Shown in pieces: positions 20,205-31,717 of a stretch of DNA of 64,000 bases. Where the stretch lies: NCBI GenBank assembly GCA_963921795.1, contig OY997656.1, positions 58,818,795-58,882,794 on the forward strand. The letters are read 5' to 3'. The stretch comes from Nannobrachium achirus. Its lineage: Eukaryota > Chordata > Actinopteri > Myctophiformes > Myctophidae. Position 1 is the first letter of the stretch. The number at the start of each line of letters is the position of its first letter. The notes under the pieces are model-generated. The model saw nothing but the letters and a program-made list of their open reading frames with translations, was not told where the DNA came from and did not search any database. The position numbers were made by a program, and so were the translations under genes.

Positions 20205-20414
20205 GTACAGTACAGTACAGTACAGTACAGTACGGTACAGTAGCCTCCCTGGTCTGTGCACTAGTACAGGCCTGATCACAGCACAGCCTATGATGGGAGA
20301 GCCGGCGTTTTCTGCTGAAACGTACAGTGGTACATCTGTGCTGTGCTGTGCTGTGCTGTGCTGTGCTGTGCTGTGCTGTGCTGTGCTGTGCTGTGCTCTG
20401 CTGTGCTGTGCTGT
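20205..20414 (+). repeat. Two pentanucleotide arrays
   Basis: (ACAGT)n at about 20207-20240 and (GCTGT)n at about 20337-20414, separated by unique sequence. A similar (TACTG)n array is at 52982-53029. Confidence 0.92.
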
Positions 20415-20576
20415 CACAGCACAGGCCACACAGCGTTAAAAAAACAGAGGCAGTGCTACTGATACAAGATTGCTAAGTAATGACATTTATTTCTGGGTTC
20501 AGGTTGACGATAAAGAGAGGGGATGTTTTTCTTTTTGTGGTTCTGATTTCAGTTCGGGATTGTCTGTAGACTAGCA

Positions 20577-20665
20577 GCGATCTGTTAGCCTAAATCCTGT
20601 GATCTGTTAGCATAAATCCTGTGATCTGTTGGCCTAAATCCTGTGATCTGTTAGCCTAAATCCTG
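20577..20665 (+). repeat. 22-bp tandem repeat, 4 copies
   Basis: The unit is GATCTGTTAGCCTAAATCCT plus GT, with single-base variants. Confidence 0.93.
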
Positions 20666-20738
20666 ACGAGTTTTAAGAGATCCTGAGGTGAAATATTCCT
20701 GCATACCGGACCGGTGACGATGATGATGATGGTCCCAA

Positions 20739-20872
20739 TGTATGAATGAATGGAACATTGTAAGCGCTTTGAGTTCGCAACTTGCTTAGAAAAGCGCTAT
20801 AAAAATGCAATCCATTATCATTATTATCATTATTATGGTGATGATGATGATGATGATGATGATGATGACAGT
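20739..20872 (+). mobile_element. Fish LINE/SINE tail plus (TGA)n
   Basis: ACATTGTAAGCGCTTTGAGT and AAAAGCGCTATAAAAATGCA, then (ATT)n and (GAT)n repeats. This is the forward-strand version of the tail seen reversed at 9748 and 22711. The head is absent. Confidence 0.65.
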
Positions 20873-21106
20873 GGGATAATACTCCGGTCTCGCGGGGGGA
20901 TCGGTCCAGAGCACGTCTTCTTAATGCCGGTGCTTTGAACCGTGGCCTCAAAATGAAAGGTGACTCCCAGTCTGTGATGTCTTCTTCTTGTCATAGTGAA
21001 AGATGGAACTTAACATGCGTTGGAGGAAAAGGAAATAACAAAGAATCACTTCGATTTTAAGGTCCCCCCACAATTATTCATCCCGCAGCTTGTCTCTTAG
21101 AGTGGT

Positions 21107-21520
21107 TTAACCTTAAGGAAGCCCTTGGCGTTAAAAACACGTTAAAATAACGTGGAAACAAAGCCAGTGTCATGTCAAATATTTGCTTCTGGGGGTCCCT
21201 GGAACTGAATATTTTGAGATGGTTGTCTGTGGCCAAATGCATATCATTTTGGGGGTCCTTGACATGAAAGAGTTTGAGAACCACTGACATGGAAACATAG
21301 GTTTAAAAAAAAAAAAAAAAAAAAACATTAGAAGGATTTAGAAGACACTTTATACAATCGGGTCAAAATTTTCAAAGACGATTTCTCAAAAATGGCAGAT
21401 CTACAAGCTCACAGCGTGGGACTCGGTGCCGCGCTGTGCGCTTGTATATCTGCTATTTTTTAACAGTTAAAGCATAAAATAATGACTGGGAATAATGCTT
21501 TCCCAGTCTTAATGTGATAA
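21107..21520 (+). mobile_element. Diverged PB-type element, one hairpin
   Basis: The interior matches PB ('gggggtccctggaactgaatattttgagatgg', 'cagtgt' and 'gagaaccactgaca'). A hairpin lies at 21386-21460. The right end 'cccagtcttaatgtga' is a worn PB end. About 60 bp is directly repeated at the two sides (AAGGAAGCCCTTGGCG near 21116, AAGGAAGCCTTTGACG near 21520), so the true left boundary is uncertain. Confidence 0.6.
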
Positions 21521-22350
21521 GGAAGCCTTTGACGAAATCGTTAAATAATGACGAAACAAAACTGATTCATGTCTCATGATTTGATGAAGCTGATGATGAT
21601 TCTTTGATATTGACCGACGTGGAATTTTCCGTTTTCATGACGTGGTCCATTTAATCTGTGTATCAAACTGGATCATAAAGATGAGCTGTTCTTTTTGAAG
21701 AGCAGCCAGGACATGTAAATGAAATCATATTAAATAAATGCACAGTTCTGTTTATTTAGGATGAATAATCTGACGCCCCCTGAAACCCAAGACTCCCACA
21801 CGAACCCAATGAACTGGATTTATGTGATGAGCTGTGTAGGGATCGCAGCCATGTTACACAGTAGAATTAGTCTGTATTTTTAACAAGCTCACAACGTGTG
21901 AGCTTGTTGTTAGTATTGAGATGAGATTGTACAAAATCAAACTTTTTTTTCTTTCTTCTATTTTTAAACCACGATTTTTGTAACCCATTTTTTTTGACAA
22001 CGACGATTGGCTACAACAGTGAGCAGGAGTTTCAGCTGCGTGAGCACAAGGGCCAGTTTCTTTTTATTTTTTTCTGTGTGGCCACAATAACAACATGCAG
22101 AGAGACTCCACCTTGGCCCTGCCCTGTCTGGCTGTGCCCTGCTCTCCTCCCCACAACCACACGCTACTATTTTAAGACGGGCACATTGTGTGATGTGTCT
22201 TCCCAGGCAGGATGATATTGGGCCCCCGATTATAGGTTCCACTCTCTGTGTGGTCAGAGGAACCAGCCTCTGTTTATGGTCCTCTGGGAGGCTACCACCA
22301 CCACGCTCTGGGCTCCGTTTGGTGTGGGGTCATTTTTAACTTTAGTTTGC
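21521..22350. other. Intron sequence, no gene seen
   Basis: AT-rich, with no convincing ORF. A tiny inverted repeat, 'acaagctcacaacgtgtgagcttgt' (21884-21909), is a hairpin-module remnant. Confidence 0.4.
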
Positions 22351-22353
22351 ACC

Positions 22354-22549
<196 letters not shown>

Positions 22550-22710
22550 CGCCACCGTACAATTGCACCACCGTAAAATTGAAGTACAGGAAAGCAAAGT
22601 ATTTTTTTTTAGGAGCTGCTCTTGTGTGTGTGTTTGTGTATACAATTTATGATAGAGGCATTATTGTGCATGTGCATGTATGACAGTGTTTTTACAGAAA
22701 AAAAGGTTAA

Positions 22711-23084
<374 letters not shown>

Positions 23085-23643
23085 GCGGGCGTGTGCGCGG
23101 GCGTGTGTGCGCGCGACATGGACAATGTCCTATCATCTTATTTATGCCAAATATGTCAGTATTGATATGATATACGATATTGCCTTACACTTCATATTCA
23201 GTATTTGTAGTGTTGCATCAGTGAAAACCAAGCATTATTCAAAGACATCACAACAAGTCAATATCTCTTGATTTGAAGTGCTATTAGGTTCCCACACTTG
23301 TTATCTGATATTCTATGTGTAGCAAAAGGCATCAACTATATGGGCAACAATATGGATGATATATCGCCCAGCGTTGTCTTTTTTCTATACCGATATTGTG
23401 CATGGTCATACCTCGATAACGATACGATAGCGATAAATTGTGCAGGACTAGTGCATTTGGATTGATTGATTGATTGATTGATTGAAACCTTCTCAAAATG
23501 AGCATTAAGGTTTGCAGCTTTCGAGATTACACACACACAAATCAACAATTAAATGACACACACAGATACGGATATATAAGCACAGAAACAACAAAATAAG
23601 ACTAGCTAAAGTTAAAAACTGTTACATAGTGAAGTATTGAGAG
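23085..23643. other. Intron sequence with hAT scraps
   Basis: At 23340-23450 'tatatcgcccagcgttgtc' and 'cgataacgatacgatagcgat' look like a J/K-type hAT scrap. (ATTG)n lies at 23459-23486. No gene. Confidence 0.4.
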
Positions 23644-23824
23644 CAATGTTCCCTCTAAGCTGCGCGCATGCGCGCCCGCGCACAACTCAGGACGCTGTCG
23701 CGCACGACAAATCTTTGTAGCGCATGGCAGATTAACACCAATAGATTTGTGAAACGCAGCAGTTGATTTTTTTGTGTACTCAGACTCTGTCTGCCTGCAT
23801 ATGCTTAACTTAGGCAGCGCTAGG

Positions 23825-23876
<52 letters not shown>

Positions 23877-25223
23877 GGTGCCTCGGCTGCCTCCCCCCTC
23901 TCGCCAAATTCTCTCCCTCTCGCTCTCTGTCTCCGTCTCTCGACTCTCGCTCGCCTCCCCCCTCCTCTCTCTCTATCTCTCTCTCTCACACACACACATG
24001 CACGCAGGCACGTGTGGTAAACAGAGACTGCTTCGGACTACTAAATTGTTTTATTGCCGTCATAAAACTTTCTCAGTTACATCTTCTATGAGTGCATTAA
24101 CGTTAGCAACAGCGTGGCTGTAGGGAAGGCTACCAAAACAAAACGCATGTGCTTTGCTTCGCGTATCAGAAGCTCAAAGGACCATGGTTGCTAATGTGCA
24201 GTTTCATAAAGAAATCCCCCGCCTGTGCACAGCAGAGATTAGACCTACAGTACACACTACTCCTCCATCCAGCTTCCAGGTATGAACTATATAAACTGCA
24301 ATGTTTCTCTGGAGCTGACGAGCTTGGCGTCTCACCTTCACGACAAGTTACAGTAACAAAAATAACTCCAGTCCTGTAATGCATTGGTCCCAAATTGGGT
24401 CTGGGCTCTGGGGACCGCCGGGGATCTTGAGGTAGTTCCAGGGGTCCCCAGCAAAAGTTAGGAACCAAATGGACCCTTATGTAACTCAGAGTGTACAAAT
24501 GGAACCCCACACTCAGAGTTAAGTTAATTTGTTGATTTTATAAAAAATATAAATTGGGTTAGGGTTAGGGAGAGAGTCCACCTCTCTGTAAGGTTATGGG
24601 CTAGCTTAGGTCATATTATATGATTACATTTTTGGGAAAGCAATCTACAAGGTCAAAAGCCAGTGTTAATTTAAATTGAGTGTGAAATGGTAGGCCTATA
24701 CCAAATTTTCGCATGCATGCTTACATTGGCACTTTGGCACATACAGTAGGCTACACATAGTGCTTTTGGACTGTATTTTATTCATAATAATGACACTTCT
24801 TTAGATGTGTCAATATCAAAATGTCAATGTATTGTTATTTTGACTCATATTTAGGCCCATTGTTTGTATTGTATTTACACAACATGTTGTCAACATGTGT
24901 ATATACTATATAAGATAGATAGATTTATTATCCCAAGGGGGGAAATCAGTCTGTAGGCCTAATACTGAATAATAATGGATATAAAACCCTTTTTCCCCCG
25001 TCTTCTTAAATTTAACTGTCCTATAGCCTACAGTTTATTAACAGTAGTCGAACCGCTATTACTTATTCTGTAATTAAATTTGAATAAGCCATAACTTGAC
25101 ATGACTTGACGCACTGACGCAGTATACACTCGTGCACTCGACATATTTGCTCATCAGTGCTCAAGTTGTGCTCAGAAGGTTTGAGTGTTTGCTCAGACCG
25201 AAAAAGAATTAGAGGGAACATTG
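23644..25223 (+). mobile_element. 1.58-kb non-autonomous hAT, family S
   Basis: The ends CAATGTTCCCTCTAAGCTG and AATTAGAGGGAACATTG are flanked by a perfect 8-bp duplication ATTGAGAG (23636-23643, 25224-25231). It contains CT tracts (23826-23873 and 23905-23990) and a nested P-family scrap. There is no shared hairpin and no transposase ORF. Confidence 0.9.
24382..24515 (+). mobile_element. hAT family P fragment nested in S
   Basis: 'cattggtcccaaattgggtctgg', 'ttccaggggtccccagc' and ACCAAATGGACCCTTATGTA parallel the P copy at 40383-40565. The ends are indistinct. Confidence 0.5.
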
Positions 25224-25266
25224 ATTGAGAGGTTATTAAACTGTCCATGGGATATTTGGGCATTAA

Positions 25267-25861
25267 CCCATTTAGGCCTGAACACATTATGACGCATTAT
25301 TTTATGATTTAAATATAAAAAAAATAGCAGATATACAAGCTCACAGAGCGGCACCGAGTGCCGCGCTGCGAGCTTGTAGATCTGCTATTTTTGAAAAATC
25401 GTGAAAATTAGAATTTTGACCCGATTCTATAATTGTCTTTTGAATCCTTCTAAGATTTTTGGAAAAAACTCTATGTTTCTATGTCAGCAATCTGGCCAGC
25501 CATCGTCAAAGAAAAGGTCCTTTTCACTTAACTGGAGCTCAGTTAGTCTGTTCTTGAGAGACTGCCATGTCAGTGGTTCTCAAACCTTTTCATGTGAAGG
25601 ACCCCCAAAATGATATTTATTTGGCCACGGACCCCCATTTCAAAATATCTAGTTCCAGGGACCACCCCAGAAGCAAAATTTGAGTTACAAACATTCGCTT
25701 TGAAAATACATATATTCAAAGATTTGCACACATTTTCACAAGTTTTTCAAAAATAGCAGATCTACAAGCTCGCAGCGCGGCACTCGGTGCTGCGCTGTGA
25801 GCTTGTAGATCTGCTATTTTTCACTGGTTAAAGCATTCAATAATTCTAGGCCTAAATGGGT
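25267..25861 (+). mobile_element. piggyBac-like MITE, family PB, best copy
   Basis: TTAA (25263-25266) CCCATTTAGGCCTGAAC on the left; TAGGCCTAAATGGG then T and TTAA (25862-25865) on the right. TTAA duplication is the piggyBac hallmark. Near-perfect hairpins lie at 25318-25394 and 25747-25822. The middle holds CAGTGGTTCTCAAACC at 25572, a single hAT-type terminus without its partner. Confidence 0.88.
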
Positions 25862-25949
25862 TTAATTCTTAGCGCTAGTCGTAGATTGTTCCATGAACCT
25901 GGAGCATCAGAACGTGTAGAACCAGTATAACGTATGACCGTGTCTGTAG

Positions 25950-26987
25950 TAGGGATAAAATGTCATATCACGATTATTGTGACACAAGAAATCATGATTT
26001 ACGATATTATCGCGACACTCATTTGCCAAAAATAGCAGATCTACAAGCTTGCAAGGCGTCGCAACGCGACACGTAAGCTTGTAGATCTGCTATTTTTTTG
26101 GCAAAGACATTTTATAGAGTGAAAAAAAAGACTATTGTGTATATTATATGTACCTTTCACCAATTATAGAGGGTTTAAATGTTACCGGATATGCAGCTCT
26201 GTGAATTGATCCCAGTGCATGATTATCCCGATAGTAAGGGGAACATAAGAAAATCTGCGAAGTAAATCGTTTCTTCCATGGGCTACAAATGGCCCCCACA
26301 AAACGTTGAAACGTGATGATTCACCACTAAACCATCATTTTGTGGGTCTGAGTTCAGCTCAAATAAATGGTTTTTGTGCAAAACAAATGCTTGCAATGGA
26401 TTCAGCATCATGAAACACCCCTAGTTTGACCCCTCACATGCTACTTAAAGCAGATTTATTTTTTGTATTTTTTTTCCTGTATAGTAAATTAATGGGACAC
26501 AAACACAAATCAGTTTTTTTTTATGAGGTTTCCCCCGGGAGTTGAATTTCAACCTTTTAGTACATATTATTACACACCTTTAGAAACACATTGGTGAAGA
26601 AATTTCTTAGTAGCGATTTACTTCGCAGATTGGTCAAATATCTTATAAAATCCCCTTACGAGTGTTTTTTATCACGAAATATATATATATATATATTATA
26701 TATATATAATATAGTATCGTCCCTTCCCCAATCTGTAGTGAGGATTTTTTTTACATTTGCGTGTGCATTTATGAAGATGTCTTTACTAATGATGTTGGTG
26801 TGTGTTTATGTTTATTGTTTATGATACTGATACACATGAGCTTTTAGATCTGATATTTGTTTGGCAAATGTTCTGTCCCAGGATAATGGAAGTTGAGGAT
26901 AATTTGATTATTACGATAATATAGTAAATCACAATTATTTTGATCACAACAATCGTGACATGAAATGTTCATATCGGCCCATCCCTA
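25950..26987 (+). mobile_element. hAT family K (copy 1), 1.04 kb, with nested TIR element
   Basis: TAGGGATAAAATGTCATATC at the left and TTCATATCGGCCCATCCCTA at the right. Flanking GTCTGTAG/GTGTGTAT is a weak duplication. The hairpin at 26024-26106 extends into TTTGCCAAAAATAGC and its complement. Another inverted-end element interrupts it at 26253-26630. Confidence 0.78.
26253..26630. mobile_element. TIR element nested in K, superfamily unknown
   Basis: A perfect 17-bp inverted repeat, ATCTGCGAAGTAAATCG and CGATTTACTTCGCAGAT, bounds 378 bp. Family K sequence resumes on both sides. I cannot read a clear target duplication. No ORF. Confidence 0.65.
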
Positions 26988-27037
26988 GTGTGTATACAGT
27001 ATGTGTGCTTGCATGTTGTGCTGGTGTATGTGTGTTG

Positions 27038-27474
27038 TAAGGCTGAGCGATATTAGGAAAACTGTCGATATTCATTAACATTGTTAAATACCTCGATATC
27101 GATATTATTCACGATATTAGTAAAAACAATTGCATTATATAGTTTTTAACGTTTTTTCTGCTTTAGGTCCACTGCCTGCCTAACCCAGATAATGAATAAC
27201 ATCCATGCATGCACACTGCACAGTACACATAGAATAAAGACATTAAATTTATTATTTCCATTTTCCAATAATGGTTTTATTGAAATAACCACACCTGGTT
27301 ACAGATGGACAGCTTTTTGCATGTGCTACGTGCATGCATAGTAGTGTGTGTGTGTTAATGAATTTGACACATACACCAATACCTCATTTCAAGCTGTCTT
27401 CATCCATATGTACCGTATACCTTGCATGTTGGTACCTCGATATCGATACATTTTGGATATTTTGCCCAGCCTTA
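27038..27474 (+). mobile_element. hAT-like MITE, family J
   Basis: The ends TAAGGCTGAGCGATATTAG and ATATTTTGCCCAGCCTTA, with 'cgatatcgata' subterminal repeats. Flanks GTGTGTTG and TGTGCGTT are compatible with an imperfect 8-bp duplication in GT-rich DNA. It has no shared hairpin. Confidence 0.72.
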
Positions 27475-27501
27475 TGTGCGTTTGCATGTTGTGCTGGTGT
27501 A

Positions 27502-27510
<9 letters not shown>

Positions 27511-27589
<79 letters not shown>

Positions 27590-27626
27590 TGTATATGTGT
27601 ATGTGTGTGTATATGTGTGTGTGTGT
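27511..27626 (+). repeat. (GT)n microsatellite
   Basis: GT repeat with TATATG interruptions; the I1 hAT is inserted at its right edge. Confidence 0.95.
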
Positions 27627-28112
27627 TAGGGCATTCACGAATAGTGATTTTTAGTATTTGAATTATTCGACCTCAAAGTATTCGAATAGTTGAATATTCG
27701 ACCGAACTGACCAAAATGTCAAATATTAAGTAAGCAAGAGGCGAACATTGTGAAAATTGCAGATCTACATGCTCACAATGCCTCGCGTTGCGAGGCATTG
27801 TGAGCAAGTAGAACTGCTATTTTCACAATATTTATCTGCGGAACTGAGTCACATTAAATGTAATACCTACAATTCCAAGTGCTTGTCAGGGTGGGGGTCC
27901 CCAGTTCAAATATGTTTATTTTGGGGGTCACGGCCTAAAAAGGTTTGAGAACCCCTGGTATAGAGCATTATTCATTCTTATGACTTCCTATCTCGCCAAG
28001 CTTTATAAACTATATATTTTTAATTAGAAAACAAAAACATATTCGAATATTCGACTTCGGTGAACAACGTCGAATAGTGACTTTGATATTCGAATATTTG
28101 GTGAATGCCCTA
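27627..28112 (+). mobile_element. hAT family I (copy 1) inside a GT microsatellite
   Basis: The ends TAGGGCATTCACGAATAGTG and TATTTGGTGAATGCCCTA, flanked by GTGTGTGT on both sides. The middle (about 27705-27955) is the right half of family A including hairpin 27746-27829 and 'aaaggtttgagaacccctgg'. Confidence 0.85.
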
Positions 28113-28218
28113 GTGTGTGTATGCAGTGTGTGTGTGTGCGTGTGCACGTTGTGCTGGTGTGTGCATGGCAGCCCGTAGCGAGCCCACCCTCCAGTCTATA
28201 TATAGAGCAGTTAGGTTT

Positions 28219-28441
28219 CATGCTAGCAGCGCAGGATGCTATGGATGTGATCATAGAACTCATGCTAGCTGGATGCTATGGATGTGGTCATAGAACTCAT
28301 GCTAGCAGGATGCTATGGATGTGGTCATAGAACTCATGCTAGCAGGATGCTATGGATGTGGTCATAGAACTCATGCTAGCAGGATGCTATGGATGTGGTC
28401 ATAGAACTCATGCTAGCAGGATGCTATGGATGTGGTCATAC
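28219..28441 (+). repeat. 37-bp minisatellite, 6 copies
   Basis: The unit is CATGCTAGCAGGATGCTATG and GATGTGGTCATAGAACT, almost identical between copies. Confidence 0.95.
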
Positions 28442-28550
28442 TGTAGAACTCACACTGGAAGTCAGTGCAAAGTCAGCATCACTGCTTTATCCTTGATTCA
28501 TCAAACAAATACCTTTATCCTTCTGTTTTAAACAAGTTTCATCCTTCACC

Positions 28551-28592
28551 ACACACACACGCACACACACACACACACACACATACACACAC
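28551..28592 (+). repeat. (CA)n, left half of a split microsatellite
   Basis: CA repeat that resumes at 30351 after the I2 insertion. Confidence 0.95.
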
Positions 28593-29062
28593 TAGGGCAT
28601 TCACCGAATATTCGAATATTCGAATACTAACGTCACTATTCGACTTGGTAAACTGAATTCGAAAATCGCTTATTTTTTTAAAATATTTTTTTTTACTCTT
28701 TTTTTTTTTCTTTTTTTTAAATTATTATCATTATTATTGTTTATTCATGGTTCATACAGCTTGGCTAGATAGGAAGTCATAAAAGATGATTTGTCAATGC
28801 CCCTGGTGGATGAATTGGTGCAGTCTATATACTGATGTCATGATGCTTGCTGATGTTGTGACCTCCTGACTTAATTTCGGTACTCAGCGGTGTCTTCTCA
28901 TTCATTCATCCCGGCTTCACGTTCATATTCTCGGCTGTGAATCCAAGGAAACAGACGTCGTTTGAGTGGGAGACACGCCGACTTCCAAATGCTTGTGTGG
29001 CCGTGTATTGGGCATCAGAGAGCGGATACATATTCAGCTGGTGGACTGGGAGGCGCGCGCGC

Positions 29063-29063
<1 letters not shown>

Positions 29064-29130
<67 letters not shown>
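29064..29130 (+). repeat. (CA)n microsatellite within I2
   Basis: About 66 bp, bounded by GCGCGCGCG on the left and CGCGCC on the right. Confidence 0.96.
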
Positions 29131-29131
<1 letters not shown>

Positions 29132-29490
29132 GCCTTTGCTGCGTGTATCGCTGCGGGAGAAAGCCTGGTAGGCGAGGTTAATCGCTGCTAACGCGTCGCC
29201 GACCGCTTTAAAGAGAAAAGAGGAGCTTAAACACAACTTTGCTAATTGCTAGTGTTCCGTGTTGATATGTTTTCCTTTTCCACGACGAGTTGTGACTGCG
29301 TGATGACATGCAGCAAGGGAGGCGGCACGTCTATAATGTGAGCTTGTAGATTAAATGTTTTTGACAGAGCTCGAGCCGAGCGTTTGTGAGTGAGAGAGAA
29401 GAGACCCCGGCCCGCTGGTGCTGCTGACTGCTGGAGCTGCTACTCACTGGACCTCCAGTCATTCAGTGTAGTCAGAATTATGTATCCGCC

Positions 29491-29572
29491 TAGCCCTAGC
29501 TCTGGTCCATCGCGTCACCTCCCGCATCGCTCCCGGAGCGATGCGGGAGGTGACGCGATGGACCAGAGCTAG
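29491..29572. mobile_element. 82-bp fold-back element with 8-bp duplication
   Basis: Perfect 38-bp arms (CTAGCTCTGGTCCATCGCGT ... and its complement) are separated by a single base. The direct repeat TATCCGCC lies immediately outside (29483-29490, 29573-29580). It looks like an insertion consisting of almost nothing but its own inverted repeat. Confidence 0.75.
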
Positions 29573-30348
29573 TATCCGCCCTGCAATGCTCATTCATCGG
29601 CCACAAACATCGTCATGCCACGGACCTCCAATATTTACAAGCGACTTGGGCACTAGCCGTTAAGAAAGTATGAATGAACTTCCCCCGAACCTAAATAATT
29701 TCGGGTCGGGGCGTCCTCCCGAACCGAAATTATAACGGTATGGATCGACCCTAACTGCCTGTTGCTGATTATAGATTTGTTTGAACAGTCATTTTTTATT
29801 ATTATTTCCACCAGCTCACGGTGCGAGCCGCGGCGTTGTGAGCTTGTAGATCTGCTGTTTTCACTAGTTTGGGTCCTGGGCGATTGTCTAATTTCTATTT
29901 TGGGTCACGGGCTAAACTGTTTGGTAATGTGAACCGCTGGGTTAAAGTATTTTTATTTTAGAGCATGAAAGAGAAACTGATTAGAAACTGTTGCGCTGTG
30001 ATGCAGGCAAACTATACAGCTGTCAAATGTACTGTTCCAGGGGAAGCACTGAGCGCACCCATACTTGCTGGTCGCTTAGTCCAATCAGGTCGCGGCTCAT
30101 TTGTAAATGCCACGGTCAATAGCCAATCGTATTTCACTAACCTTCAGGTCTGTCCCGCCTCCAGTGGTTAACCCTCACTCGCATGTTGTGTTCAAGACTT
30201 GAAACAGCGCATCAATGATTGAGAGGCCGAGAATGGCTCGTTTTTATTGGATGAAAAAATATATATATAATTCCCGTCGAATTCCGACTATTTGAATACT
30301 TTGAGGTCGAATAATTCGAATTAAAAAAATCACTATTCGTGAATGCCC

Positions 30349-30350
<2 letters not shown>

Positions 30351-30427
<77 letters not shown>
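30351..30427 (+). repeat. (CA)n, right half of the split microsatellite
   Basis: Continuation of the 28551-28592 repeat on the other side of I2. Confidence 0.95.
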
Positions 30428-30431
<4 letters not shown>

Positions 30432-30597
30432 TACATGCACACACACATGCACACATGCACGCACGCCCATTCCCACCTTAGGATGTTAAGATGTAGTTGT
30501 TTTTGTCCTGGTGTTGGAATGCTGTGAGGATTAATAGGATATCGCTGATGGAAGGGGGAAGCGGTTTCTTTATTAACTCATTCAGTCTGATGACTTG

Positions 30598-30833
30598 AGA
30601 TGCGTTGTGAGCTTGTAGATCGGCTATTTCCACTATCAATGTTTTTTTTTATGTATAAAGTTGTCAAATATGTCAGTCATTTCATTTCTTTGTATGTTTA
30701 GGTTACGTGTCAACTTCAAAGCCTACAAGACAAACAGGAATGTAATTTTCAACGACAAAAACACAATTCAATCGTTAACTGCAATTATTTGAGTGACAGT
30801 TAATGGACAGTTAAAGTGTCATCATCGTGACAT
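30598..30833 (+). mobile_element. hAT family C, right half
   Basis: A single hairpin arm (GTTGTGAGCTTGTAGATCGG, 30603-30635), then the C interior ('aaagttgtcaaatatgtcagtca', 'cgacaaaaacacaatt') and an end CATCATCGTGACATGGCT. The left half is missing. Confidence 0.75.
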
Positions 30834-31031
30834 GGCTGATTGAAAATGAGAACCAGGAAGCAAAAGATGATTCTGTGAAAACGATAACATCACCAGACTT
30901 CAATGTGAGCAGACTCTTTATTCACTGGTCTTTGAAGAGTATTTGAAGACATTAAAGTAGTAATTATAATTCTGCCAGGCAAGCTTGTAAAGTTTGCACT
31001 TTGCAGATGATATGGATCATATACATTATAC

Positions 31032-31453
31032 CAGGGGTCTTCAACGTTTTCAGGCCAAGGACCCCTTAGTTGAGAGAGAGATGAAGCAGGGACCCCCACA
31101 ACCTGTTCATAGATTCCATATTGTTTCATTGTTTGACAGCACAATCATCAGTGTATTTTGGATTCATGTCAATTTGTGTTTTCAGATATTTAACCACTTG
31201 AACCGTCAATACTTGATAAACTTGAACTTTTACTCTGTACTTAGTCTGCTCTTTTTCTCCTCTACACCAAACTTCTTTGCCAAAAATAGCCGATCTACAA
31301 GCTCTGTAGATCTGCTATTTTTGGCTACAGTTCTCAGAATATGGACACCAGGGTTCAAGTTGTTAGTATAAAAAAGGAGACAGATTTGGAGGACCCCCTG
31401 TAGTAACTCTGAGGACCCCCAAGGGGTCCCGGACCCCCTGTTGAAGACCCTTG
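31032..31453 (+). mobile_element. hAT MITE, family F
   Basis: CAGGGGTCTTCAACGTTTTC at the left and CCCTGTTGAAGACCCTTG at the right have a perfect 8-bp duplication CATTATAC (31024-31031, 31454-31461). A short-tip hairpin lies at 31279-31325, with outer arms GCCAAAAATAGC and its complement. Confidence 0.92.
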
Positions 31454-31584
31454 CATTATACAGTACGTTTTTATTTGTTTGTTTGTTCGAGGGTGTTTAT
31501 GTGTGGACATAAATGTATTCATTTCCCAGTTTCAGCTTCACCCAGCTGATGTCTGGCTGCTCAGATGGTCGTGATGAGGGCTGT

Positions 31585-31690
31585 TAGAAGAGGGGCCTTC
31601 AAATGTCTTGCTCAAGGACTCTTGGACACATTGTTAGTCAGGGCCAGGGAATGGAACCTGGAAGGACTTTCTGTTCCCCAGGTGGGGCTT
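31585..31690 (-). mobile_element. Fish SINE head fragment
   Basis: AAATGTCTTGCTCAAGGACT and a box-B-like 'ggttccattcc' on the minus strand match the repeat at 22711-22926. Confidence 0.5.
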
Positions 31691-31717
31691 CATTCATCAT
31701 GGCATCAAGGTAGTCGT

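Larger units (their letters stand above)
28593..30350 (-). mobile_element. hAT family I (copy 2), 1.76 kb, inside a CA microsatellite
   Basis: The left end TAGGGCATTCACCGAATATT and the right end CTATTCGTGAATGCCCTA are flanked by ACACACAC on both sides (28585-28592, 30351-30358). Orientation is opposite to copy 1. It contains a CA tract (29064-29130), a hairpin-module arm at 29331-29352, a worn hairpin at 29812-29866 and a separate near-perfect palindrome (29491-29572). No transposase ORF despite its length. Confidence 0.87.

Noticed and set aside
23774-24123. Ser/Leu-rich frames around the CT tracts in hAT S
   Set aside because: Driven by CT simple repeat; no transposase motifs and no conserved domain visible.
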